64,000 nt of DNA from Apostichopus japonicus (lineage: Eukaryota; Echinodermata; Holothuroidea; Aspidochirotida; Stichopodidae), in assembly GCF_037975245.1 (NCBI RefSeq), contig NC_092575.1, positions 26,004,841-26,068,840 of the forward strand, written 5' to 3'. Positions within the stretch are counted from its first letter, which is position 1, and every line of letters starts with the position of its first letter. Shown here in pieces: positions 47,627-59,700 of the stretch. The translations under genes and the position numbers were made by a program. Below the pieces are notes generated by a model. It made no database searches and had not been told where the DNA came from. It saw nothing but the letters and a program-made list of their open reading frames with translations.

Positions 47627-50600
47627 CTGGCATCGGAAAAGACATATAGAGTAAGTTGTATACCAATGCTTGAAGTTTGAAATATTTGTCATTAAAGGAG
47701 ACACACCATCATTAGTATATGTGAAAGGGATAACTGTCATGAACAACTTTCCAAAAGGCTAAGAAAGATCTTATTTCATTTTGGAGATATCAAGGAATTT
47801 TAATTTTACTTCAAATGCACGGTTGAAGACTTGATGTAGTCTACCTATGATATTATCGAGCCACATGTTTTTCAACTTCTTATGTCTTTCTTTATTCATT
47901 TGTAATTTATTTTATTTTTTTATGATGAAAATGGGAATTTATAAGTAATGAATCAAGAATACCGATGCTGGTAACATGACCTTATGATGGCATTGGTGAT
48001 CAGGGTCAAAACGGAATAACGTTCTACCTCGAAAACATGAATGGAAAAACTAAAAGAAGGTTCCCATTGCTGTAGTGGCACGATCTCTCACACACAGAGC
48101 ACAATGTTTCTTAGCTGTTTGGGGGAGTTGTTCTTCTTAAAGATTTGCGTCATATAAGTTAAAGGTGATGCTTGGGTTTGTGTCCCCTGTAAGCGATCAA
48201 TTTGGGATCAAACCGTTTTTAGCCCCAAGCACTTCACCGAAATCAAATATTTGAATAGCTGAACGTTTGGAAAGTCATGGGCTTCACTAATTTATCTTGA
48301 ATTGAAACTGACAAGGCTGTATGTATTGTTTCTGAGCTATGCACACATGGCATCTGTGTAGACTATACATACCCTTCAGGGAAGCATTTCTGATAACTTG
48401 TTGCAATTTTTAAAATGCTGACAGTTGGGCCAATTCTAAATGACGTCTAAGGTGACGATATACGGTTTTAAAACATGCAGAGAGTAAGCAAAGACTTTTG
48501 GACTTTCGTAATGAGTTTTTTTTTTTTTTTTTTTTTTGGGGGGGGGGGCATAACTGTTGTTAATAACAACATATAACCTACCTCTTTGTTCTCCAATCTT
48601 CCGATAGGCTTAATCATACGAAGCCATGTGTGGTTCAATATATCACGCATGCGTAGTCTCGTCAACGGTCTTTGTCGTAACAACTTCCGTATAAGATCAG
48701 CACATTCTATTTGATAAAAGGATAAAAGATGAGCATAACAGAATTAAATTCTGATACATTCTCAAAACTACAATAAACGGTACCATTTGGCGATGTGTTA
48801 ACCACTCCTAGCCGTTACCGTTGTAAAGAAGGGGGAGGGGTGGCAAGGTTGCAAACCCTCTGTGTTAATCAGAAGTCGATCTCTAATCGGAACCGAAATC
48901 AGCAAATTATTCCCCCACCCCCCCCCAAAATAATAATAATCATAACAATATAATGATAATACATATATGAGGAGAAGATACATCCCATTGCTTCTGCATC
49001 TCTCAGTATTACCCTCATTCTGGCCTTTGACTTGAAAATGGATACGAAAGAACATACAATACGTGAATATTTGGTTAAGCTTCGGGGGCTCCCCCCCCCC
49101 CCCCCCGCCGCTCCCGCAGCTCCTGCTATGACTCTGAAGTACATTTCAAATATTATTCAGAGTAATTCCTCTCTGTGCATGTTTTTTTACAAGAGAACAA
49201 TACATACATGACAACACCACTGCCGTCATGCTACCTCACATTAGTATACGTCGACTGTCAGTAGCTCAGTGAACATTAGTATACGTCGACTGTCAGTAGA
49301 TAAGTGAAGTTACTCTATGCTCACCTTTCGACACCCAGGGTTGGAAATTCAGTCTTTGTTTTGTCTGTTCCAATAAATTCTTCAAATCATGATCATGGAA
49401 TGGTAGCTTGCCATTGACCATAGCATATAACACAATGCCTCTGTAGCAATTAAAAATATAAAGACAATGCACTGAAAATCCATTCATCTATATCGACTGA
49501 AGAATAGGAAGCAATAATATATGTCATAGAGAAAAGGCAACATGATATGTCTAGTTCTGAACTAGCCGAATTGATATGGAATGAACAGGATACTAAATTA
49601 ATCAACAAGATAGCTACTTAGATTGATATTGATAAATAGACTAGTTCAAGCGTAACCTGATACAACATCCATGAAGTTATATGACAGCATTGCGAAGATA
49701 TATAACTTACAAGCTCCATATATCAGCAAGTTTACCGTCGTAACTCTTTGCCATCAGTATTTCAGGCGCTGCATATGCATAAGATCCACAGAATGTAGAC
49801 AACATGTTGCAACGATTGGTTGGAAAACGGCATGAAAATCCGAAATCTATGAATAAACAAAAAATAATATATAAAGAACATTAAACTGTTCTTGGGAGGG
49901 TCGGGTGAGTGGTGGTAGCGGCATTAAACACATTCTAAACTCTATATTTTACTAGTGCGTTTCCCCGAGACAAAAATTTAAAAAAAAAAATAGTTTGCTC
50001 CATAAAAATATGGTCAACAATTTATAATCTTGACCATTAACCGATTATCGATGGGTTGCAGTTTGTTTGTACCCTCCCCGCTCAATTGATTTTTTGTTCA
50101 GCTTCTGACGTCAGTACTAGTAATAACTTATACCAGAAAACATTTTCAACATTACAAATGAGGAAAAAAGGTACCGTTTATTAACACAAAAAAGGAAATT
50201 CCGAAAAGCCTATCCAGCATTCAAAATGGGCCTGTATGCCCCCCCCCCACCCCCTGGCTTCACCGTACCTGGTAGTGCCACCAAACATTTCTTTCAATGA
50301 GACATTTAATTTTTCTAATAAAACACTACTACCTTGACGTAAAACTCGATTCTTTTTAAAGAAAAATTTGGCATATAAAGTATGAGAAGCTATCGATGAT
50401 TACCATGATACATCTTAATGTGCAAAAGGAAAGATTTGGATAGGAAACGGGTTAAGCAAAATAAACAGTTGTGCATGAAAAAGATAAGGCTGCTATAAAA
50501 TAGCATGCTTGGTTGTATTTCATGTGCCGTATAGGACAATAATCAAGTTTATTTTTGATTCAATTTAAATTTGATGAATCTTATGGAAGTGAGATATCAT

Positions 50601-50798
50601 ATTCCGCCAGTAAACTCTATAAAACTTTATCAGCCATCTATTACAATTCATAAAAAAAAAGGTTGAAGGTTTTATATTATTGTCTTACCAGATATTTTGA
50701 CTAGATCCTCGGCGTTAAGTAAAATGTTTTCGCACTTAAGATCTCTGTAGAAACGAGAAAGAAATAACGTATAAGGTATTATATTAGCGTACTTTGAA

Positions 50799-50845
<47 letters not shown>

Positions 50846-53800
50846 ATATAATGCGTTTCAACATCTTAATAGAGAAGAAATGTGATTATTAATGTATGTT
50901 CAGGGGCGTATCCAGGGGGGCGCAACAGGCGCGCGCCCCCCCTATTGGCCGTCACCAAAAAAAAAAAAAAGATTAGCAAAAAAAAAAAATAATTGATGAC
51001 AACTTTTATGTGAGATGTCGGTGATCGCTCACCCCCCCCCCCTCCCGTATGCTTTATTTTTTGTTTGCCAAAAAAAGATTCTGGCGAAGTTCGGCGGCAT
51101 GATCGTTTTAGAAACATAGATGGTAATTGTGTTTGTATTATCACTATAAACACTAAGTGACATGCCAGCCATACTAAATTGTGCATTTTGTGTCCATATT
51201 TACTGGAAATGTTGCTTATTATTAAGGTCGAAAAATGGATCACATATGGCCATGGGCGGCGATCCTGGGGGGAAGGGGGGATATATCCCCCCATGAAAAT
51301 GGGTGGAGGGGATGTAATACACCATATCCCCCACCAAATGCCAGGGATAAGAATATTTTCATGCCTACATTTATGCATCATCGTTAATGTACGGCTCTTT
51401 TTTAGCTTCATTTCTCGCCTACCATAAACGCAGTGCGATCTTTTCAAATAAACCGTCTTTATAAAGCAAGAATAGTTGACTGTAGGCTTCATTGGCCATA
51501 TAACAACAAAATGTATTATTGCGCCCACGGTATTGATATAGTACATATATGCACCCTCATAGTATTCATATAGGCCCTATAGTAGGCCTACACACGTACA
51601 TGTTCCCTCGAACAGCTGAGAATCTCATGTTACCAGGGTAATGCTTAATACACGTTTCACCTGGATGCCCTAGCAATCGGTACCTAGGAATGTAACTATG
51701 TGTAATTGTGTATTGCATGTGTATAGGCCTATAATAGCCTGCATGAGGCCATTTTCTTCATCGAATAATATAACAGAGCTCTCGAACATTCTAACGTTGC
51801 GCCTGAAACAAGATTGACAGGGGCAATTTTCCCAAAATAACACCCCAAATTAAAAAAAGTGTATTTTGGATCCTGATTATAAGATATTTCGGACATGACA
51901 TCCCTATTTTAAAGTTGGGTAAATGCCGCTTGGAAACCTCGGGAAGTGCCGTTTCCGGCCATCTAGAGGGTTTGTTAATCCCAAAATTTTCTTGTACGCT
52001 TCGCGCCAACCAATGGTGGCGCTACGCTTAGATAGTCAACAAGGTCATATCCCCCCCCCCCACTCGGAAGTACGGATCGCCGCCCATGCATATGGCACCA
52101 TTTTGCATTTCAGCCCTTCTTCGAAAGCAAAAATTGTCTACCCCCTCCCCTTAGACCCATCCCCCAGGACGGCGATCATTCATGCCTGACGCCCCCCCCC
52201 CTATTGGAAAATCCTGGATACGCCCCTGTATGTTCATTAAATTGAGTTATCCTTAGAGCCGTCCGTGGTTTGGAAAGGTGAGGTGGGTATAGGATGAGGA
52301 GATCGTGGAATGGGATCACGCTAATGGGAAAGGATTCAAACATCAGAACTAGAATAAAACGAAAGTCAGTATAGAGGTTCGATAGATACTGTGCTCCTTT
52401 CCCCTACGCCAAACGGAACATAAAGCACTTCGTGGGTCTTCTATAGCCCTGATGGGACCTTGCTGTTTAATGTGCTTGCCTGTGGACAATGTTAAGCTGG
52501 TGACAGTGATCCAATCCCAAACAGATTTGTTTGAAAAGAATTCTGGCGGTGTCTTCATTGGTCGCACGTCCCGTCTGAACAACACATTCATTGATATAGG
52601 AAAGAAGGTCACCGTTAGGGGCATACTCCATCACCATGTAAACACGATGATCCGTGCGAAAAACCTCGTACAGAAGAATCTAAACAAACAAACAAACAAA
52701 CAAACAAAAAGAATGGAATATATAAGAGGAGATGATAAGAAAACGTACTATTCAAGATAGTCTGGGCATGAAGACCAAACAACTTGATCTACTCTCAAGC
52801 CAAGTCCCTTTACATCGAGACTATGAACGTATGGTCATGACGAAGTTGATCGAAGGATATAGTCCAAAACGAAATAAAATTCCTAGTACCCAATGTTTCT
52901 ATTCCGTTTTTCAGGATAAAGTAGGCTGCAACATGCTCCTTTAAGACTAAAAGTGATGATGCGTCTGCTGCTCAGGTCTAAATCTACAATGCTAATCAAT
53001 TGTTTTATACATTCTAATAACCCAGCCAAAGCATGTTCTTTCAATTACTAAGCTCATATAAACAACACAGTACCATTGGATGGCTCTCAAAAATCAACTG
53101 TTATTGAAAATTAACACATTTTTTCATGTTTTCCCATAAAGTATTGGTTTGAATATGAGGAACTGAACCGGTATCCTGCGCAATATTTAAAATAATATAG
53201 TCCAGTCACTTACAAGCCTTAGCTGTTTCAAGGGTCATTTCTCAAAAGTGTTAGCAATGTCGTGCAAAGGGTAAGTGTGGATGGGGAAATGTTTACATTT
53301 ATTTGTGGAAGAATTAGGCCACTCCTCTGGGCCCAGGACACCACCAGGCGCGGCCCCAGTGACGTTGGGACTTTCATCTTGTTAAAAGGCGGTCAACAGA
53401 ACAAGAAAAAAAAGAGGGGAGCGGCGTTAAACAGTAACATACGTACGATATTTTCCTGTTTCTGTATAACCTTAAGCGATTCCAGTTCTCGTGGCATAAA
53501 CTTAGTCAAGTACTCTGACGGAGCTTCTTTCTTCGTGATAATTTTCACTGCGACCTACAAAAATGGGAAACATACCTTAGTACTCATTAATAAAATAATA
53601 CACTAATGTTTGGCGGACTCATTATTTTTAACAACTTTCAAAATTACTGGAGAACATTTTAATTAAGAGCCTGGCAAATGCTTCGAGGGTTGAGCTTGCG
53701 ATAAGAACTCGTTCCAAAGCGAACAATATTTAATATCTTTGTGCTATATCATGGTTTATAAAATTCGTCTCTGATGGGGACTGCCATATTGTTACTTGTC

Positions 53801-55191
53801 AGAGTGTCATGATTGTTTTTCTATTGTTTCTTTTTGCTTTCGCAAATAGTATTGTTATGAAAACAATACAAATATTATGCTAAAAATCATTTCAAAATTT
53901 TATACAATGGGCTTTGACAAAACCCAAAGCGATGAAGGACAATTAAAAACCCAGTAAAGATATTTTAAGAAATTCTTGCAGAAGTGGTTAGAAGACGTCA
54001 TATATAGACTTTCTGAAGTAATGTCATTAAAACAATTGATGACGTCACCAAAATTGTACAAAATTTGGCTTAGTTGTTTCGAGGATTGCTCATATTACAA
54101 GCGTCCCTCGTTTCCAATGGGCAAAGGTGATGGTTGAGTATGTTAAATTTTGTTTCTCCTTTCAATTTTGATTTCATGGTGAAAGTTGTAAACAGACACG
54201 GTGAATAATTCAGTAAACTAAATAACATGATACTCTCTTCAGTTTAACGATGCTTTGCTATCATCATTCTTACGTTTGAGCCTATGTACTATACTAGAAG
54301 AGCCAGTCAAAACGAAGGCGTTGGCATATGGTGGGATATCACAATAACCGCTACTGGGATTCCTAGTGTCGAACACCGCTATTTGATCACTTGTGGATCA
54401 AACTTAACGGCTTACGTCAGTTATTGACTACCGTAGATTGTGGATAGGTGGAGGCCCCCAGTTCTAAACAAAAGTTGTCGACTTGGGGGCATTGTTGTTG
54501 TGGGGACCTCATTTAACGCCACTCAGTGGAAGGTGATAAGCCGGGGTACAAGAGGCACTCCCCTTCACCTGGTTTGTTTTTTAAACCCTTCAAATTGCCC
54601 TCTTCACAAATTAGAACTGTCATATTTGTAAATATGTTTCTATTTATCTTTCTTTTCTTTTTGCAATTAAACTGACAGTGTCTTTCTTATTTTAAAGAGG
54701 GCCCTTTTGTGAAAAACATTGAAAGACTGGAAGTTGTGGCACATATTGTGCATAGGTTTCACTTTGTCCGAAAGCTTTTGGGAATTTTGGGGGAGTTTTA
54801 CTCCTTAAAAGTCCTCGACGTTTTCGCCACCTCCCCCACATCCCCACCCCACCCCCTCCCCTCACCAACGCTCATCGTTATTAAACCAGACACTTCCTCC
54901 GTCTCTATAGTGCCACTTAAATGACTCAAATAATATGTTTAATTAATAGATCATTACCATATCGTGTCCTTTGCGTCTGAGATCTTCTCGCAACTTTGAA
55001 TTTCGAGCCAATTTCTTTTCAGTCACCCTCGCGAGCTTAACTTTCGCATAAGCCCCTGTACCGAGTGTCTTATTGGTCAGAGCGTATCCGTGTCGTCTGC
55101 AATCCGCCTGCTCAAGGCTCAGTGGGTCGGCTTTGGGAGTGGGGGCATTGAAGGCGTAGCTTCGGATATTGACCCGGTGTGCAAATGTCAT
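45063..55191 (-). CDS. Testis-specific serine/threonine kinase-like protein (TSSK family)
   Basis: Nine exons join in phase to 730 aa: 55191-54958, 53554-53447, 52679-52480, 50744-50689, 49846-49711, 49440-49325, 48706-48582, 47410-47278, 46147-45063. The kinase domain spans about 36-315 with all key parts: glycine loop GTGAYAKV (44-51), VAVK Lys82, Glu101 in PRELE, HRDLKCEN (180-187), DFG (200-202), [12 protein letters not shown] (217-228). The PRE-x-E block and the HRDLKC[DE]N and FCGS-x-AYAAPE signatures are TSSK-like. Between strands 2 and 3 there is an insertion of about 13 residues at the exon 1/2 junction. The tail (about 326-730) is disordered, with an acidic patch (about 519-531), Pro-rich segments and KAVTF (674-678), a possible PP1-docking motif. 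Human TSSKs have about 270-370 residues, so this tail is unusual. Intron 3 uses a GC donor. An in-frame upstream stretch to 55217 follows an acceptor, so a 5' exon probably exists. Confidence 0.85.
46746..47052 (-). mobile_element. Probable hAT-type MITE in the last intron
   Basis: On the minus strand the copy starts CAGTGGCGTACCTAGAATAG (47052 downward) followed by a GGGCGGATCC block. The other side, near 46746-46775, has a degenerate GGCGTGCTAAGTGGGGGCGG counterpart in inverse orientation. The ends are imperfect and I could not define a target duplication. It lies in the intron between exons 8 and 9 of the kinase gene. Confidence 0.4.
47544..47627. repeat. (AT)n microsatellite in kinase intron
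   Basis: About 80 bp of AT dinucleotides in the intron between exons 7 and 8. Overlapping 'YIYI' frames are artefacts. Confidence 0.95.
50800..50851. repeat. (AT)n microsatellite in kinase intron
   Basis: About 50 bp of AT dinucleotides just upstream of kinase exon 4 (50744-50689, minus strand), between it and element B. Confidence 0.9.
50902..52227 (-). mobile_element. hAT-like non-autonomous element B (outer)
   Basis: Ends AGGGGCGTATCCAGG and CCTGGATACGCCCCT; a perfect 8-bp target duplication GTATGTTC (50894-50901 and 52228-52235) proves transposition. It is the same family as element A (40712-42909) in opposite orientation. It sits in kinase intron 3, between the GC donor (52479) and the acceptor at 50745. 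A 226-codon frame across 50866-51546 spans its terminus, a poly-A tract and the neighbouring element, so it is not a gene. Confidence 0.85.
51251..52088 (-). mobile_element. hAT-like element nested in element B
   Basis: Ends CATGGGCGGCGATCC and GGATCGCCGCCCATG, flanked by a perfect 8-bp duplication CATATGGC (51243-51250 and 52089-52096). On the minus strand it contains the shared motif TAGCGCCACCATTGGTTGGC and the GGCCGGAAACGGCACTTC block, both also present in the element nested in element A, so the two invaders are related. Confidence 0.85.
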
Positions 55192-56748
55192 CCTTTCAGG
55201 TGAAGCGGCGTTTGTATCTAGGGAAAATTCCTAGATATGAATATTCAGAGATTATCAATCTTGAAGTGAAGTTTAAGTGAATCTTAATTTGTTTTGGAAG
55301 GCTATAGCCTCATGAAATAAATAAATAAATTATCATAATATGAAAGTACTTTCAAAGTTATCGTGGCCTTAAAACAAAAATTAATAAGAAAAGAATTAAA
55401 AAAAGTAATAATCTCTTTGAATATCTTGAATAATAAATAATAATGTAGACATACAGATAAAGTATAATTCAATACCCAAGTTTATCGACATTAAGTAAAT
55501 AATTTAATATGCTCTCTAGATTAGTACTAAATAGGTGAACTAAGATTATCAAACGTCATAGCCTATCAAAAGTGATTGTTGAAGAACTATAAAGATTTAA
55601 CATTGTAAAGAAATAAATTTAACGGACTCCATGTACAGGTATTCAAAACCAAATTGCAGATTGCATACAGCCGGTTTTCTTACAGAATGGTGCAGTGTAT
55701 TTCCTTTGTCATAAAATATGTGTCATCATAACCTGCTGTATCCCTTTGTCATGTGATAACAGATGCCAGTTAAGAAAACGGCTTTCTCCTATCATATCAA
55801 AGCTGTATATTTTCAACATTAAAAGACCATGCAGCTTGTCTATATAGATTTCTAATAAAGTGAAGTTAATCGCTTCAAAAAAAACACGCATTATTAAAAC
55901 ATGCTCACCAATATGTGCTGACTATTGTGGTGTAAGAAATATGTCACGAAAACGTTTTCAGGCTAATATTTCAAAACATGTTTGCGTTAAAACATTAATA
56001 TAGCATTGATAAAACATTAATATCTCATAAAAACGTTATTCCGACGTTTTTATAACACCACATTTAACGTTATAAAATCATATTTTAGAGGCTCTTTTAA
56101 AAATGTTATGATAACGTTTTGTCTTTGCTAGGTTACTCTATTGCTCTCATAGCATAATGTAGTCTAGCATTGAACGTTTAGTTGTAAACAATTACCTGGA
56201 TATAACTTGGAAAGTGAACACTTCAAGAGAAATAGCTGACTTACCACTGAGTAAAAAGATATATTATCATGTTCACACAGCTGAAGACAACGTCATTTCT
56301 ACAATATTGAAAATGTTTTCACAAAGGTTTCTGTCAGCGCGGGTATTGGCCAGTAAAAATGTAAAGGAGTTTAAGAACATGATGGACCAGCTGGTTGTTG
56401 CTAGCAACACTTTCATTCTCCTTCGTCATTTTTTAATAATGTCAAGTATAAGTTTCGACTGTAAGTCATCTCTAGTTTTTAATATATATCAGAAACTACG
56501 CGATGAAAAACTTACCCTTTGTTTCAGCTAACCCATGTCGCTGAGTTGGTAATATCAGCACCACACTCTTTCTGACATACGTTACGTGCCTTCATTATGT
56601 AAGCCTTTAAAACTATTGGTATGTTCTCAATGCCAGTTAGACCCTGTAGTTATTTCCCCCCATTATTACATCACACTTGAAACGCCTGCGCGATGAAATA
56701 TCGTTGCGCGCGCCTCTCAAAGATTTCGATCTAGATATAGCTAGCTAC
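55192..56748. promoter_or_regulatory. Head-to-head intergenic region, kinase and mL63
   Basis: The kinase (minus) and the mL63 gene (plus) start 1.56 kb apart in divergent orientation. On the minus strand a strong donor (AAAGG|GTAAGT, exon end 56516) and an acceptor (TTTTCCCTAG before 55217) would join a non-coding first exon at about 56,520-56,600 to the ATG exon. The two transcripts would then begin within about 200 bp of each other, as at a bidirectional promoter. This is inferred; no core promoter motif was identified. The stretch 55,940-56,125 has repeated AACGTT/ACGTTTTTATAAC motifs. Confidence 0.35.
55943..56125. repeat. AACGTT-rich short repeats
   Basis: AACGTT or ACGTTTT occurs about six times together with TTATAAC and AAAACATTAATAT duplicates. 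It looks like part of a small palindromic repeat element; ends were not defined. Confidence 0.4.
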
Positions 56749-59700
56749 ATGTTTAGCAGATTTTATTCAAGTGATTCTGGTAATTCACTTCGCTTAAAAA
56801 TGTGGCTCACAAGGGTGCTGTTAGCCCATAAATTTTATCCCAAAAAGTCAACACCGGGAAAACAATGGATAGGGTAAGGTTTTCTACATGGTATCGATTA
56901 TAGGAAACGATATAGAGTATTCTGTATGCCGTCCTCGGATTCCAAATTGAGTATATTGCTATTTGTCATAACCGGCAGTAGGCTAATTCGTAGCCTAACG
57001 TTAGGCATAGGCTAACTTGAATGCGAAGTTAGGCCTGCCACTGTACACTAAGTAATGCTAGTAATAGCTAGCCAAAAAGCTTAGCCTAACGCGATTAACT
57101 ATTATGCACTGTAAGGTAGGTTTGTGATTTAAGCTTACATACTAACTTTGGCCTAATGTTAGGCCCAAACTATACTGTATCATGCAGCTTTTTTTTAACC
57201 GAGTGTTAACAGTTTTGAGAAGGCTATTACTAGGAAGTAGGCCATAAAACAAATGACTGCACACACCAATGTCGGCTAGCCTAACTTGAGGTTAGGCTTA
57301 GATTAAGACTTGTAATTCTCAATCCGCCTATGCCCTATGGGGCACACACTAAGCAATCTAACTTCTGAGCTTGCTGAGAGGCATAAGCTAGGATGTGTAG
57401 TCACATAATTCATGGTGCATTGTAAAAGGACATATTCCTTGCCTTACTTAGGTGAGGTTAGGCTAGTTGAGTCTAGACTATAGTTTAACAACCTTTCCTC
57501 TTAAATACATCATGTACAGTACCGCTCACGTATAACTCCGGGTAGACATATACTCTACGTTTATCTACGCGATTATACGATGATATACGTTTCTGTACGA
57601 AACTTTCTACGCGGTGTCTACGCGGCGTCTACGCCGTGTCTACGCGGCTTAGGGCTTCGCTCTAGTGCCCCTGAATAGGGATTATACACGCGTAAAGAAG
57701 TACAATCTCGTATAATCTGTAAAGGTAGGGTTTTGGCAGCCGCTTTACATAGCAGAGTTCTATGGGTTAGAATAAACTGTGATGAAGAAAAGAGTCGGTA
57801 AACTCAGTATCGCACCAAGCCCAAATAATGACTTTCCAAAATATTCAACCACAGAGTTAGCATATACTTAGGCCGATAAGAATAAGAGTAACAAAGAAAA
57901 CAGCGCTACTAGGAGCACAAACGATCGATACAATCAGTGCAAAACTTTAGCAAGGGAACTATATTAATTACGACAATGTGCCCCAGTCTGTTATTATTTA
58001 TGCGAGTTCCTCCCATTAGGCATTAAATTGAATGTAGGTAACAATCTATGAGAACTAGGTAGGCATTGGCCAATCCTACCTCTTAGCCTAAATCGCAAGA
58101 TACGTTGTATACACCTCGCAAGAAAACCACGATAACCTTAAATGAAAAAACAATATTTTGCACTTGAAGATCTGACTTCCCCCAAAATGCAGTGATAAGG
58201 TTTACACTCAGTACTTCTTAATACATTGAGATTCCAATTACTAGTCAAAAATATTTTCTGAAGAAAAACCTTACGATATTTATCACAAATATTGATGCTT
58301 AGATAAGTGCTTCCTCACAATCAACGAGCTGCCCCGAAATTCGCTCCGCTTATGTAAAACTTCTATATAACACGTGGAAAAACCTGAGTTTTTACACACA
58401 TAATTCCCATTGACATTGGTCACGGAACACAATTAGGTCATCGACATTCGAACTTGCCCAAGTTCATCGCACCATGGGAACGACACAACACATTGAACAC
58501 GATGGTACATTTTCCCGCCATCTGGACGCCGAGTGTAAATTTTGGTGTAATATGCAAATTATTAATGGTACTGTACTGCGCGGTTAAAACTTAAAAAGAT
58601 TGCGACACACATATTTTGGGAAGCTGTTGTAGAAGTAACTTTTGTATCGAATGTAAAGTACTGTAAGGTAGTATAATTTATAAAAGACGGTTTTCTTCAG
58701 GTGGTAAGGAAAAGGGGTGTTTCGGTGAGCTCAATCTCTTTGTATAGTATTTGGATACTTAAAATGACGATGTACAGTGATGTACATGCAGTTTCTATTT
58801 CTCTTTTAGTAAGCTCTACTTAGCATTTTTATCCTCTGTGGATCTTTATTGGAATAAATACGAAATGTATTGTTTGACGCCAGTATTTAACGGTGAGCAT
58901 TTCTTAAATTGTTGACTGAGCTTCAAAATCCATTTTCCAAAAAGTTGGTTTTCTTGAAGGTTTTATAAAAACGACATACAGCTAGGGTATAAAAATATTA
59001 ACTTAACCACATAAACAAGAGTTGTTCTATCCAAATAAAATACATGTTTCTCGTACTGAGATCTGAAAAAAAAACAGGCGGCCATTTTCTTCTTTTCATG
59101 CGCTGATACTACAGTAGTTTGGAAGATGTGGCAACCTTTACAAAATAATGTTTAAGGATAGTTTAGATTTCTTGTAATCCAAATAGAGACTCGGGAATCA
59201 GGAAAAAGGAGGCCCCTTGCGCGGACGAGAAACATGTTTTGTTTTTAACCGGACCTGCTTCAAAGTTGTTGGGTGGAATTTTTTTTTTTCATTCTGTTGG
59301 AACCAACGGTAAATTATATAGAAAATTGACACCAGAAACGCTCAGTAATTCTTTATTATTTCTTCAAAATGTTGCCAACTATTCAAAGTAAACTTATCCT
59401 CCGTGGAACAAAACCTCTTCAACTGAAAAAAAAGTCCGGAAAAGAATCACTGAATAGAAACCCAATTAACGAAAACCAGTTTAGTTCTTTGCCGGCAAAC
59501 ACTTTACCTGCCCTTTTACTGCTAGGTGAATAACACAACTTAAACTACGATGTAAGGAACAGCTGTTTCAAACATCTCACTAATTCTTTCGGCCACTTTA
59601 ACCCCTATTCATTGAGCACAATAGCATTTCCTGCGTATAAACTCGTAGAGGGATTATACGCGGCGTCTACACGGCAATTTGTTTGTCAACGAGTGTACTT

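Noticed and set aside
50866-51546. 226-codon minus-strand open frame
   Set aside because: It runs across the terminus of element B, a poly-A tract and the end of a nested element, with low-complexity composition and no family resemblance; it is a chance frame in repeats.
54449-54491. GCCCCCAGT...ACTTGGGGGC hairpin in kinase intron 1
   Set aside because: Imperfect, short and with no neighbouring feature; easily expected by chance.
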